Positions 34,426 through 45,046 of a stretch of DNA of 64,000 nucleotides are shown here, in pieces. A program made the translations under genes and the position numbers. The stretch comes from Aspidiotus rigidus (taxonomy: Eukaryota; Arthropoda; Insecta; Hemiptera; Diaspididae): positions 5,580,001 to 5,644,000 of the forward strand of contig JAVHKY010000034.1 in assembly GCA_035079385.1 (NCBI GenBank), read 5' to 3'. Within the stretch, counting starts at the first letter, position 1; each line of letters begins with the position of its first letter. The notes below the pieces were generated by a model. It made no database searches and was not told the DNA's origin. It saw nothing but the letters and a program-made list of their open reading frames with translations.

Positions 34426-34439
34426 CATGACAAGAAAAT

Positions 34440-35268
34440 ATGGGACACTGGACGTCGTTGTGGCAATCGGGGGCAAGGGTTGTAAGCTTTCGTTTCAATC
34501 AAGTTATAATCGTTCTCTCATTGTCAAAATCAGCCGTCTTCGCTTCGGACATAATCGTCCCCCTGTCCTCCTCAAACGCATAAATCTCATGGGATCTGAC
34601 GCATGCTCCTTCCATCCAGATAACCCTTTAAAAACCGACATCAACCACTACTTTTTCGAATGCTCAGAATTATCAAATTTAAGATGAAAACTTTATTCAG
34701 AATGTGTATGAATTTAAATTTTCCAACCCCTATTGACCTTCTCTCAACCGAAGAATTATCAATTTTCCCTCATATTTTTAATTTCCTTAAAAATCTTCCG
34801 GAATCCATCACAATCTGACGTAAATAATATTCATAATAAATTTGTTAAACGAGTTGAGGCCTAGTTGCCATCCTCCAACACACCCTGTTTATTGTTCATT
34901 ATTTTTTTTTTTTTTTATCTATTTGAGTCGCGCTCGGCAAAACCATGTACTAAGTCGAAAAAAAAAATTCTCATTTTTTTTTATTCGAAAGCAGAAGACC
35001 TCTTCTGAAAATTTCACCAAAAATCGGATTTTTTTTTCCGACTTAGTACATGGTTTTGCTGAGCGCGACTCGACATTTATTCAAATAAAATTATTATTCT
35101 GTTATTGCTATTTTATTATTATTTATATATTTTTGTTTTCCTTTCTAATTCTAAATTTCTGTAATTTCTATTTTTCATTTTTCCTCCTTGTTTTGTAATG
35201 TTCTTTTTTAAAAATTATTTTTTTTCATAATAAAGGGGTGTTATATAGAAAAAAAAAAAAAAAAACTG
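34440..35268 (+). pseudogene. Non-LTR retrotransposon 3' end with poly(A) tail
   Basis: The frame 34427-34687 reads NRSLIVKISRLRFGHNRPPV and then INHYFFECSEL, the C-terminal RLRFGH ... H-FFEC tail of Jockey-type LINEs. The usual first C-x2-C pair is reduced to one Cys (SDACSFHPD). The 3' UTR runs on to aataaa (35229-35234) followed by a run of about 18 A (35250-35268), a proper poly(A) end of a retrotransposed copy. A fold-back element is inserted in the UTR at 34925-35072. Confidence 0.7.
34925..35072. mobile_element. Fold-back MITE, 148 bp
   Basis: The arms gagtcgcgctcggcaaaacc...atgtactaagtcg and cgacttagtacatggttttg...ctgagcgcgactc pair over about 40 bp with one mismatch, separated by a T/A-rich centre. 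Interrupts a LINE 3' UTR. Non-coding. Confidence 0.8.
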
Positions 35269-35339
35269 TAAATAAGCTAAAGCGAAACGATTTTGCATTC
35301 GCGCTTAAACGACTTATTAAGCGAAACAAAAGCATAAAA

Positions 35340-35830
35340 CTTGAAAAAGACGAAAACATGTTTTTTCCAACAAAAACCCGTTTTTTTCATGTTTTCTTCA
35401 ACATAATCATGTTTTTTTCAACAAAAACATGTTTTTTTCAACATCATCATGTTTTTTTCAACAAAAACATGTTTTTTTCAAATGTTTTTTTCAACAAAAA
35501 CATGTTTTTTTCAACCATCAAAAACATGTTTTTTTCTACATAATCATGTTTTTTTCCAACGAAAACATGTTTTTCCCAACGAAAACATGTTTTTCCCAAC
35601 AAAATCATTTTTTTTCAACAAAATCATGTTTTTTTCAACAAAAACATGTTTTTTCACCAAAATAATGTTTTTTCCAACAAAACTATGGTTTTTAATCAAG
35701 AATATGTTTTTTTAAACAAAAACGTTTTTTCAACAAAAATGTATTTTTTTAAAAAAGAAATTTGTTTTTTTTCAACAGAAATATATTTTTCATTTTTTTC
35801 CAACGAAAACATGTTTTGTACTTTCAGCTC
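35340..35830 (+). repeat. Tandem (A)n-CATG-(T)n array, about 19-21-bp unit
   Basis: More than 20 imperfect units of caacaaaaacatgttttttt. Each unit is itself palindromic around CATG. Overlapping frames of 66-101 codons through it (repeating FFSTKTC-like words) are low-complexity by-products, not genes. An inverted, shorter version of the same array lies at 36712-36805. Confidence 0.85.
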
Positions 35831-37060
35831 CAAACTTCAAGCTTAATTTTAAGTTGAAACTCATAAGTCTTGAATAAACTTCAAGTTTAAGCAAAAATAA
35901 ATTTCATTCCAAGTTCAAGCCCAAAGCTTTAGCAAAAAGAAATTACATTTTAAGTTTAAGCTTTAGGCTTAAGCAAAAAGAATTTTTTTTTCAAGTAAAA
36001 GCCTTAAGCTTAAGCCTTGAAATCGAATCGCTTACCACGCGTCCCCTTGAGTCTCGACTGGGGTATTAAATTGATTGAACTTCAACTTCAATTTGATAAG
36101 CAATTATGACTCAACTTGAAATTTATGACTTGAAAGAATACAGCTTAAGCTTGAAGGTACTATTTTACGGCTTATACGGCTTAAAATTTGAGCTTTAAAG
36201 CTTAAAATTTAAATTTTAAATTTTTCATTCTTTTTGCTGAGTACCGGTAAATCTGAAAATAAGGAGAAATTGATTTGGCATTTATCGATCGAACCTTGAG
36301 AGTACAGACCCCTTGAGAGAAAGGTGAAAATAAAAACTATTTTACATCTGAGTATCCCTTAAGAGCGCTGAAATTTGTATTTTTTGTCGGTATTTAGTCT
36401 GATAGTTTTTGTTTATAATTTTCAGATTGTCATTTAAGCTGTCATTAGGATGGGAAAGTCTGAGGACAATAAATAATGATGTAACGACTAAATAGGCAAC
36501 GCCTTTCGTCACTTATATATCCAAGAGTGGTAAGCGATTCGATTTTAGGGTTCAAGCTTAAGGCTTAAATTTGAAGTAGGATTTCTTTTCACTTAAGCTT
36601 CAGGCTTAAACTTAAAATAAAAATTTTCGCTTGAACTTCAAGCTTATCAAGTTCTAACTCAAAACGTAAGGTTAAAGGTTGAAGCTGAAAGTACAAACTA
36701 TATGTTTTTGTTAGAAAAAAACATGTTTTTATTAGAAAAAAAAACAAGTTTTTATTGGAAAAAACATATTTTTGTTAGAAAAAACATGTTTTTGTCTTAA
36801 AAGTTCTAAGTCAAGTTTTTCATTTTCAGCTCTTTTAAGCTCCGATCTCTGCCAAATCAAATTTCTCTGTATTTTCAGGTTTGCTCAGTAAAATGCAGAT
36901 GAAAAATTGAAAATAAAAATTGAAGCTTTAAACCTCACGTTTTAAGCCGTATAAGTCGTAAATTGGCAGTTTTAAGCTTTAAGCTACAGCGTTATTCTTG
37001 TGCTATATGCTTATCAAATTTGAGTTCAATTACTTCAAATGACTTCAAGTCATGAGGAGC
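35831..37060. repeat. Nested inverted repeats with AAGCTT-type words
   Basis: Segment A (35800-36050: gtactttcagctccaaactt ... ttgaaatcgaatcgcttaccac) has an inverted partner at 36530-36700 (reverse complement gtactttcagcttcaacctt ... taaaatcgaatcgcttaccac). Segment B (36080-36300: caatttgataagca, acggcttatacggcttaaaa, gagaaattgatttggca) has an inverted partner at 36840-37030. Together with the flanking CATG arrays this makes a complex of about 1.7 kb. Words such as aagcttaagcttgaag are self-complementary. No coding capacity. Confidence 0.75.
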
Positions 37061-39800
37061 AGAAAGTCCTCGAGGGTACGACTACTAGCCATGACAGTGC
37101 AAAGCGAATAAGATTACAATAAAGAAGGAAGACACGTATTGAAAGCTTGAGCCTAATTTTAGGGTCTGACACCCCTGACTCATATTTGAAGGGCTCTACT
37201 ACTACTACTACTACTAACCTACTAATGACAATCAGGTACACAGTAAAATTCATCACCCTAAAATTTTATAGATTATTTTAATACCTACGTGATGGATGCA
37301 ACTCACCAATCTATCCAGAAACTGTCATTTTCACAAGAAATTACACTTCAAAATCGACCCGGTCGTTAATCCAAAGACAAATTCTGAAATTCTTGTTTCA
37401 AAGAAGATTGATCGTTTACCTAGCTAGATCATCTTTCGGAAATTAAAATAATAAAAGCTTGCCTCTTTGAAGTTTGAATCCTAAATTTAAATATATATAG
37501 TAGCCTAAATAACATTTTCTGAGGAAGATCCAAAGTTTCATGATCTTTCGAAAGGAGTAAATCGTTGTTAGGGAATCTAGAAATCGTTTTCGTATGAAAT
37601 CGATCCAAATAAAGGCTTAGAAGATTTCAGATCGTGTTGATAGGTACAATAGTGAATAATCGAATATTCTGCAGCATACGTGAATCGTAATATCTGTGTG
37701 TTCGATAAGTACTCATATCAAAAACTATATTATCAGTGCTCAACGCATCGGCTAAATTTTAGTTAAACTTGTTCCTTTGAATGTTCTGAACTTCGAGAAG
37801 TCGATTCTTATTCTTCACTAATAGAGCCGACGTTTCTCGTAATACCAGTAGTTACACAGTTTCGAACATCGAACGAAAGAATTGAGAAAACACTTATATT
37901 CTAAGCCGGATAACAAAGACCGAACAATTGGAAGTCCAAGTGCGGATAATAGGTAGGAATTTTTAGAGGCCGGATGATACGGCGTGCCGGATAATCGAAA
38001 TTCTACTGTATACTTTTATTCAGAAATAATCTTTAGACTACGACAGAAAACGAAAAATACACATGAGTCGTCGATCGTTATTCCTTCTCTGGCTATTTCT
38101 CATACGAATCAAAAATGATTATGGAATCCAAGAATGTTGATAAGGCACTAGGTACCTATATCGATTTCTGATCTAAATTGAACAATAGAATAATGACAAA
38201 CGTCCTTTTTTCACGAACGTCGTTCTCAAGTTATGATAAAAGACAAACACTCCATCTAAATACTGCCAGAAAACAAAATTTCAAATGAGTACGTACTGAT
38301 TATTTTGGTAAATATCCTGAATTTTTAAAAACGGAAAAATAGGGAATACTAAAATAGAGATCTCACAGCTTCCACTCGTTCACATCTAATGTCGATCAGC
38401 TCAGATCAACCGAGGGAAATTCACTCGTACCTCAATAAAATTATGTATTTTATCCATCTTACTAAATTTCAAAATTTGTTACATACATAAAAACGCGCAA
38501 ATAAAGCGGTGATGCTTCTTATACCGAACATCTTCAAGTGTACAAGTATTTTGACCCGTATAAAATGAATTTTTACATAACAATAGGTGGCAAACCTTTA
38601 TTGTCCACGACTGTAAACGAAAAAAACGATACGTTCCACCGTATGATATGGAAAAACTACGGTGTTTGCGTGAAATTCATTACGACTACGATGCAGAGCA
38701 TGAAAAGTGAAATCGCGTACCATGAGTATTGAAAACTTCCTAGCTTTTCTACTGTAGGTATACGTCACGCAAAACTGAAAGTAAGTCAAGATTCGCCCGC
38801 ATTAAGCATGATGGTCATTCATTTTCAACAAGTTCACAGTATAATAAGAGAGTGCAATTTTTGTGCAAAATAAACAAGATGTACGAAGACCAGTGAAAAT
38901 TGGTAGGATTCTTCGCCGCGACCTTCGTGCAACTTAAAACAGCTCTGTTTAAGCCAGTTGTATGAAATAAGAACACGAGAAAATGCTAAAATCAATCGAT
39001 ACATACAGTTTCTCATACAAAAAATGGAACAGATACGGGTAGAAGAAAAAATTTCAAACAAAGATGAGAACTCCTCGAACAATATCTCTGGCCATCTCCC
39101 TTTCGCTGTAACTCACACCACGAAGTAAGTATAACAAAAGTAGTCCATTTTTGCAATCTACTACGTTATGTATTGTCAATATCCGACTTAAATATCCTCT
39201 CGCAAAAATAAAACGTATTATTATCCCATTAAAAAAATATATATTAAATATCATAACACGGGTAAGCTAAAAATAACAAAATTAATATTCTCAATCGAAA
39301 AAGTGAACGAGATCAAAATCGATTCCATATTAAGAAAAGATCTCGTAAAAGCGTAAATCGGTAATTTTGAATGCGTATCGAATTCAAACAACACACCAAT
39401 GCAATATTTGGCAATCTCCGTCTACCCTTCTATCATTAATAGCGAATTGAATAAATACAAATATTTGTAACAAATATCAAAATGAAGGTACATCGTTAAC
39501 GTTACTATTACTCGTACGAAATTCAACAAAACACACTACCAAAAACCTTTTTTGTAGTTTCAAACCTATCAATCGGTCTCCCTAAATTAAAAATCACAAT
39601 TCAAGGTAATATAGAAAAAAATAAACATCCCATCCATCAAGATTTTGCATCGCTACGGAGAATTAGAAAACTGAACTACCAAGTCTGTGTTTTCTTCTTC
39701 TCTCATCAGTAGAGACTAGAACGCCTATTGCAGTGATATTTCAAAAAAGTATCTATAAGGAAGATAATTAACTTGCTCCACGACTCTAGTCTCGTGTCTT
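37061..39800. other. Intergenic / 3' flank of the kelch gene, no gene seen
   Basis: AT-rich sequence with no domain-like frames on either strand. Part of the lower-coordinate flank next to 39805 must be the 3' UTR of the minus-strand kelch gene. I could not fix its end, because no strong minus-strand AATAAA lies close to the stop codon. Confidence 0.5.
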
Positions 39801-39804
39801 GTTC

Positions 39805-39983
39805 TCATAAATTCGGCGGCCGATCAATTAACGCTACTCCAGCGTAGCTACGCCCAATGTCCATTGATTTCGGTAATACCGTCCACGTATCGTTTTTCGC
39901 GCAGTAAACTTCAACAGAGGACAGATTCGAGGTACCATCATCACCGCCTACTACGTATAATGACCCGTTGTAGGCTACCACAC
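39805..39983 (-). CDS. KLHL2: KLHL2/3 exon 11 (kelch repeat 6, stop)
   Basis: Acceptor gtgcag. Encodes [20 protein letters not shown] and [19 protein letters not shown], then TGA at 39807-39805. The C-terminus is a few residues longer than human KLHL2. Confidence 0.95.
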
Positions 39984-42971
39984 CTGCACAAAATTTCGTA
40001 TATATTGACGTGAATTTGAGATATGAATAAAATTTCTCAGCTATCTTACCCGCATTTCGTCGACAGAAAGCCATTTTCCCGATTGGCTTCCACACATCAG
40101 TGCGATGATCATACGCCTCGACGGTATTGCGAACATCGGGCCCGTCATGGCCGCCTACAGCATATAGAATGCCATCCATGATACCAACACCTGCTCCACT
40201 TCGTTTGCACGTCATTTCGGAAGCCATACGCCATTCATTCGTTTCAGGATTGTAGTATTCTACAGTGCTCAGACATTGACGAGAATTTCCATCGTATCCA
40301 CCGACCTACGTTGCCCAATCATACACTTAAGATCGCAAAATTTGATTCCGCTTGTTAAGAATGATTTTTTTTTACTTACAGCGTACAGCATATTATTCAA
40401 AACACCGACACCCACGCTGCTTCGACGAGTGGACATAGGAGCGATCGCTTTCCACAGTTGAGTTTTTGGATCGAACACTTCGGCCGTTTCTAATCCAATG
40501 GTGCCATCAAAACCGCCGACCTAATAGAAGGTATGTACTCGGTCATCAAGTCTGAAGAGAAACATAATACCAATATACTTTATATTTACCGCGTAAATCT
40601 TGTTATTCAAAACAGCTACTCCCAGTGTGGATCGTCTAGCTTCCATCGGAACTCCAGTGGTCCACTGATCGGTTTGAATATCATACACGTCGACGGTCTT
40701 CACGCGTAGAGAACCGTTGAAACCGCCTACAACGTATACTTCATGATCAAGTAGGACTAGACCAGCGCGACATCGACGAGAAGGCATGTCACGAGCTGCA
40801 TACCACTTCTGTTCTTTTAAATCGTAGCACTCGACGCTTTTAATCGCTTTAGGAGCTTGGCCACCAATAACTAGCAATACCTACGAATTATTAAAAGATA
40901 CTGTTTGTAAAATTGTCCTAAAACTGTATAGTATAATCATTATTTCGTCTACCTTGAGATTTTGAGACTGTCTCGGTTTTGTTCTTGTTGTCTTTATTGC
41001 TGCTCGCTCATTCGGTTTCAGTAAATGGAATTTCAAAGCTTCGATTATGAAATCTTTACCTAGAGGTAAAAAGTTTACGATGCAGAGAATAAACTGTGCA
41101 TAAATGTTTTTAAATTGGGAAAAATCTTTCGAAGGTGTAAAATGGAAAATTTTAATTTGATTACGATTATACGGACATTGTAAACAACTTCGAAGAAGCG
41201 GTTCTTCGTTGACCTTTTCCAAGAGGTATTCCTTACTGGTCAACGATAAACGTACATGCTCCATAAGCAAGGGAAGATCATTTTTTCGGTTTTCTACATC
41301 TTGTCGAACCCAGCCCATCACACATTCGAATACCTAAAAATATTTTTAAACAAAATTATCAATCAATTCAAATTCTCAAAATTCCTTCTGAATGATTCAC
41401 TCACGTCTTCTTCAGCAGGAACAATTATATTGTCGCTTTTGATAATTTGAATGATTTGACCAACGGGTAAAGATAGAAACTCTTCTCCTTCGACGACCTC
41501 ACTGATAGGAAAATATTCATTATATAGCTGATAATGATAATAATTTTTAATGATCATAATGAGAACCTACGAGAAATGTTCTTCGACATACGTATCGGCT
41601 ACACTCAATAAATTTAAGCAGCTGTGCAAATCTGCAAACGTACGAATGCCCAAACAATTGGACGGATGCAGTTGACTTTCGAGAAAATCGCAACAAGCGT
41701 CTCTCACGGCAGACAGCTGCAATAAATTAGCAGCTGGTAGTAATGTCTAGAACATGTAAATTCATACCGTTGAAAAATGATAGCGAATAGAATTATCATA
41801 CAGTATACTAAGGCGCTAGAGGTATTCTCGCTCAATGTAAATAGATGTCGAATCCGAAAAATTGAGTGGTGGTGGTAGATCCATGAAGCACGTACACCAC
41901 CACCACTTGATTTTCGGATTCGGTATCCATTTACATTGAGCGAGAATACTTCTTACGTCGGTCTAGATTCAAAACCTTGTAACTCCAATTTCTCTAAGCA
42001 CCCGGTCATAGATTGTAATGGTCAGAACTCTTCTTGTAAACATTCAGTGATATTATCTGAATTCATAAAAATTTTGTTCTCACGGTGCGACAAGAAGATA
42101 ATGGTGTTTTTGAAAATTCTGGTAAACAGAGTTCTAACCATTACAATTTGTGACCGAGTACTCGGTAAAATTGGAGTTGCAAGGTTCTTAATCTAGGTCG
42201 GCGTACTAGCTTCTTAAGCATACACGCACAGATGATAATTTCTAATTACTTGAACATTTTCTTCAGTCACTAGGATCTCAGCCGTGTAGACGTAACCTAT
42301 GAGTGATTGAAGGGCTAACGAATCTATTCCTTTGATCTCAATTCTATCTTGTTTTCTTTCCTCGAATTTTGTGAACATCGCATAGAAGTAAGGACTACAT
42401 CCAGCTAATACGGTTCTATGAGCTGGAACTTCGACATCATTGGCTACTAGGACCACATCGCAGAGTACGTTTTGTCTAGAATGATTAAAGCACAAGTTCG
42501 TTATCTAGCTAATGACGCTAGTCATATGATTGCCTCGTTAATGACTCAATGGTTGTACCTCCTCATCATATCGAGAACTTCCAAGGCTTTCTGACAATGA
42601 TACTGATTCTTGTACGGTGGTCTTTCTTTATTCTTGCTTTTAGGAATTTGTTTTTGTGAACTTTCATCCAATGAGTTTTGACTGGCATAACGTAATAATT
42701 TTCCACTCGAATAAACACTAAACACGAGAACAGATGATTACGATTGAAACGGTCAAGTACTATTGTGTATTTACATTCTTTTTGAGTGTCGAATAGTCAA
42801 ATAAGCGACGTTCGATACAATATTCAAGTACTTAGAAGAATAAAAGAGAATATTATAGATAATAGGTGACAGTTAAGCCTTTATTTAACGGCTAGAATGG
42901 AGATAAAATTAAATACTTTACGTGTTAGATTCCGGGGCGAAGAAATCAAAAGGATCACAGCCAGAAGACAT
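39805..42971 (-). CDS. KLHL2: KLHL2/KLHL3-type BTB-BACK-kelch protein (CUL3 ligase adaptor), 11 coding exons
   Basis: Splicing 42971-42922, 42717-42559, 42475-42250, 41746-41571, 41501-41405, 41333-41177, 41059-40953, 40880-40590, 40520-40380, 40305-40050 and 39983-39805 gives 1839 nt and 612 residues with every phase closing and GT-AG at each junction. Human KLHL2/3 are just under 600 residues. The BTB domain lies at about 68-175 ([20 protein letters not shown]), BACK at about 180-285, and six kelch blades carry GG doublets at 330, 376, 423, 470, 519 and 566, about 47 apart. The block [15 protein letters not shown] and the ending [11 protein letters not shown] are characteristic of KLHL2/3 rather than KLHL20 or KLHL17. 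In this family BTB/BACK bind CUL3 and the kelch propeller recruits substrate; human KLHL3 targets WNK kinases. The specific substrate here is inferred, not seen. The start codon is the only Met before the BTB exon that stays in frame. Confidence 0.92.
40050..40305 (-). CDS. KLHL2: KLHL2/3 exon 10 (kelch repeats 4-5)
   Basis: Acceptor cgtag, donor gtaaga. Encodes [20 protein letters not shown] and [20 protein letters not shown], ending in CRRNA plus one base of a Gly codon. Confidence 0.95.
40380..40520 (-). CDS. KLHL2: KLHL2/3 exon 9 (kelch repeat 3)
   Basis: Acceptor ctattag, donor gtaagt. Encodes [20 protein letters not shown] and [18 protein letters not shown]. One blade per exon, phase 0 on both sides. 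Confidence 0.95.
40590..40880 (-). CDS. KLHL2: KLHL2/3 exon 8 (kelch repeats 1-2)
   Basis: Acceptor tcgtag, donor gtaaat. Encodes [40 protein letters not shown] and [16 protein letters not shown]. Ends in phase 0 in the first strand of the next blade. Confidence 0.95.
40953..41059 (-). CDS. KLHL2: KLHL2/3 exon 7 (end of BACK, linker)
   Basis: Acceptor cctctag, donor gtagac. Encodes [20 protein letters not shown] and the basic linker ending RQSQNLK just before the first kelch blade. Confidence 0.9.
41177..41333 (-). CDS. KLHL2: KLHL2/3 exon 6 (BACK)
   Basis: Acceptor tttttag. Encodes [20 protein letters not shown] then [11 protein letters not shown]. The donor gtccgt is weak but is the only site that restores Cys-Lys-Asp at the next junction, as in the human protein. 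Confirmation by transcript would be useful for this junction. Confidence 0.85.
41405..41501 (-). CDS. KLHL2: KLHL2/3 exon 5 (BACK)
   Basis: Acceptor cctatcag, donor gtgagt. Encodes [20 protein letters not shown] and [12 protein letters not shown], matching the BACK helices of KLHL2/3. It joins exon 4 through a split Ser codon. Confidence 0.88.
41571..41746 (-). CDS. KLHL2: KLHL2/3 exon 4 (end of BTB, start of BACK)
   Basis: Too fragmented for a simple open-frame scan, but clear by translation: [20 protein letters not shown] then [19 protein letters not shown]. Acceptor tctag, donor gtaggt. This is the 3-box/BACK helix region that helps hold CUL3. Confidence 0.9.
41822..41949. mobile_element. 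Hairpin element in intron 3 of the kelch gene
   Basis: The arms gtattctcgctcaatgtaaa ... cgaatccgaaaa ... gtggtggtggt and their reverse complement pair over about 58 bp, leaving a loop of about 12 bases around 41885. Few mismatches. Non-coding. It fills a quarter of the intron between the BTB and BACK exons. Confidence 0.8.
41956..42204. mobile_element. Fold-back MITE in intron 3 of the kelch gene
   Basis: The left arm acgtcggtctagattc ... aaccttgtaactccaattt ... ggtcagaactc pairs with the right arm gagttctaaccatt ... aaattggagttgcaaggtt ... aatctaggtcggcgt over about 80 bp, with scattered mismatches and a spacer of about 90 bp. It directly follows the previous hairpin. The 86-codon frame running through it is a by-product. 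Confidence 0.75.
42250..42475 (-). CDS. KLHL2: KLHL2/3 exon 3 (BTB core)
   Basis: Acceptor tctag, donor gtaatt. Encodes [20 protein letters not shown] and [20 protein letters not shown], the core of the BTB dimerisation and CUL3-binding domain. It completes an Arg codon from exon 2 and ends in phase 0. Confidence 0.93.
42559..42717 (-). CDS. KLHL2: KLHL2/3 exon 2 (N-terminal region before BTB)
   Basis: The acceptor tttag precedes 42717 and the donor gtacaa follows 42559. It encodes a basic, Ser/Gln-rich linker ending [14 protein letters not shown], which corresponds to the helix just before the BTB fold in KLHL2/3. Confidence 0.85.
42922..42971 (-). CDS. KLHL2: KLHL2/3 exon 1 (start codon)
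   Basis: ATG at 42971 opens [16 protein letters not shown]. The exon ends with donor gtaaag (42921-42916) and leaves two bases for the next codon. A variable N-terminus in this family makes this the least certain exon, but the phase fits exon 2 exactly. Confidence 0.75.
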
Positions 42972-43590
42972 ATTCTTTGTTCGCAAATACGTAACGATAA
43001 ACTCGAATAATTTCAACAACCTAGTGAGTCATAAATGTACAGCGATTAAAATTCAAAGATCAATACCACGATGATTAGATGAGATAATAATATCCGTAAT
43101 TTTTTTTGTTTGTTTTTATTTATTTCGTTTAACAAGCTTTCAGGTGCACAAAAGGCTACTCGCTCGAATCTTACAAGATACATTTAAATACATACTAATG
43201 TTTGAAAATAAAGTGAAGTAAAAAGGGCTATTGTTACGTATTTTAATCAATAATATAATTTTTATGTACTTACTATCCAGAAAATTAGCAAGCGGATTTT
43301 CTATGAACGAAGATGATACATTTGGTGTTGAGCAATAATTGAGAACTGAGAATTTATTCCCGATAATTTTTACTGCGAAGTACTGGATTGATTACAATTT
43401 TACTTCGCATATGAGTTGCGACAGGATTAGGCAAGAAATCATTGTTATGATGTTCTCGGATGATGATTAGATTTTCAGATCGTGATCAAAACTGTTTTTG
43501 GTAGAAGGTTTACAGTGAAGTGGGAGGCCTTGCGTTGTGACCGCGCGTAAGAGCCCGACGCGAGGCCAAGTAGAAGTCCGAGAAAAGCAG
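42972..43590. other. 5' flank of the kelch gene with a possible LINE 3' end
   Basis: On the minus strand, 43200-43095 reads a short tail ending gaaataaataaaaacaaacaaaaaaaa, similar in style to the A-rich LINE 3' end at 27.6 kb, so a truncated LINE tail is likely. The remainder should include the kelch promoter and 5' UTR, but no core-promoter element stands out. No coding sequence. Confidence 0.35.
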
Positions 43591-43603
43591 CTGCAGACAG
43601 CCA

Positions 43604-43740
43604 CGCTGCCGTACAAAGTTGAATTGACGTATTTTTGCAGATAATGAATACGAGGAAAAGAGGCTATGGGTATATGATATAGCCTCTTTTTCTTGTATTC
43701 ATTATTTGCATATAAGTCAATTCAACTTTGTATGGCAGCA
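43604..43740. mobile_element. Hairpin MITE, 137 bp, almost fully self-complementary
   Basis: The arms gctgccgtacaaagttgaat ... gaatacgaggaaaagaggctat and atagcctctttttcttgtattc ... attcaactttgtatggcagc pair over about 63 bp with few mismatches around an 11-base loop (gggtatatgat). Non-coding. In the region upstream of the kelch gene. Confidence 0.85.
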
Positions 43741-45046
43741 CGGCCGTGAGATGACAGCACTGCGCAGTGAGTTTGAGCTCAATGAAGTAATGGGGTGTAT
43801 GAGCGGCCATAGCTTATCCTACTTTTCGACGATCGAATGATTGGTTCGAGCAATGGTGCGTTTGTCGAATTATTTTGCTACGCGCGAAAAGTTTGAATAG
43901 CAGATAGAAGTTTGTTTTCGGGGTTTTAGGGCCCGGCAAATAAAATTTTACTTTCCCCGAAAGTGCCGATGATGGATAAATACCGAGAACGGGGTTTAAT
44001 GCCGAATAAGGCCTGGCTAAAATGAACTGAACAGTTTGTTGAATATCTTCGTGGGTTCATTTTTAATTTTTCTCAATTTGTTGTTAGTTTGTCCATCCCG
44101 ATTACCTACCAATATTAAAATTTTGTGATTATAGATGAGTAGTAAATTTGTAAATCCTTGGCAGGAGATGGAAATAAAAATATTATAATTGGTTTGATTA
44201 TTCTTGTTCAGACGGATCAAGCTTGTTCCTTTTAATTTTTAAAAATACTATAATTAATTTTCGTCCAAAATTGAATAATTTTCATGGAAAAATTGGTAGG
44301 ATTTTGTATTGATAAATGTGATTCCAAAAATTCGTACGCTTATTTCAGTCAAAAACTATGTAATTTTCATCGATTAGTATAAGAGTACTACAAAGCGCGT
44401 GGTTTTTCCATTTTTTTTTTTCTTTCTTTTTCTTTTTCTTTTCACGCCTAATACCTAATGCTGAAAATGCAACATTCAAGTTCCAGAATTTTACAATTTT
44501 AGTGCCGAAAAATTCGCGCTCTGCTTATAATTTTCTGCAAATTATTTGCCAAGATTCGAGGCGAAACACTAAATTTATTATTTACTAAAAAAAAAAAAAT
44601 GTAAATAAAATAAGTAGGAATGTTTGACTTCGTGATTGTATAACGGAAACAATACCTATCGAAATAGGTAAAGAATCATGAGGCAAATCTAGCGACTCGT
44701 TGAAAATATTTTTGTTTAGATTCACCTCCGAAAGAACGCTATAAGCACGGCTATAAGTATAGGAACGATTATAATTTTTTGAAGAAGGGAAACAATGTTT
44801 ACTAACCTACTTGACATTTATCGGGCTTACTGGCTAAACACTATTTTTATGCACCAAAAAACGTGAATATCGGACGCAGAAATACTATTGCATTAATAAA
44901 CTAACGTGATAATAATGAATTATTCGTCGGAAAATCTTCTATTACCGTTAATCAGAATCAGAATGCTTACCGAAAGAAAAATAATTATTCTTATTTAACT
45001 CTAGGTGCTGGTATAGGTTGAGAGATAAAATTACGAGATATCATGA
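43741..45046. other. Intergenic, no gene seen
   Basis: AT-rich sequence with T-rich and A-rich tracts (44410-44440, 44587-44600). No domain-like frame on either strand. Confidence 0.45.

Noticed and set aside
35340..35830. Regular short repeats that might suggest a CRISPR array
   Set aside because: The genome is eukaryotic, units are contiguous without unique spacers of constant length, and there are no cas genes.
35238..35846. Overlapping open frames of 66-101 codons rich in Phe and Thr
   Set aside because: They read through the (A)n-CATG-(T)n tandem array in all frames. Composition explains them.
40269..40478. Extension of kelch blade 3 as a separate 69-codon product
   Set aside because: It runs past a good donor (gtaagt) into intron sequence. 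The spliced reading matches the family.
41068..41176. Open frame continuing across the intron between kelch exons 6 and 7
   Set aside because: The intron is open by chance, but its translation has no counterpart in KLHL2/3. Splicing at gtccgt/cctctag restores the conserved Cys-Lys-Asp.
41936..42196. 86-codon plus-strand frame inside the kelch gene
   Set aside because: Lies entirely in the inverted arms of a fold-back element within an intron.
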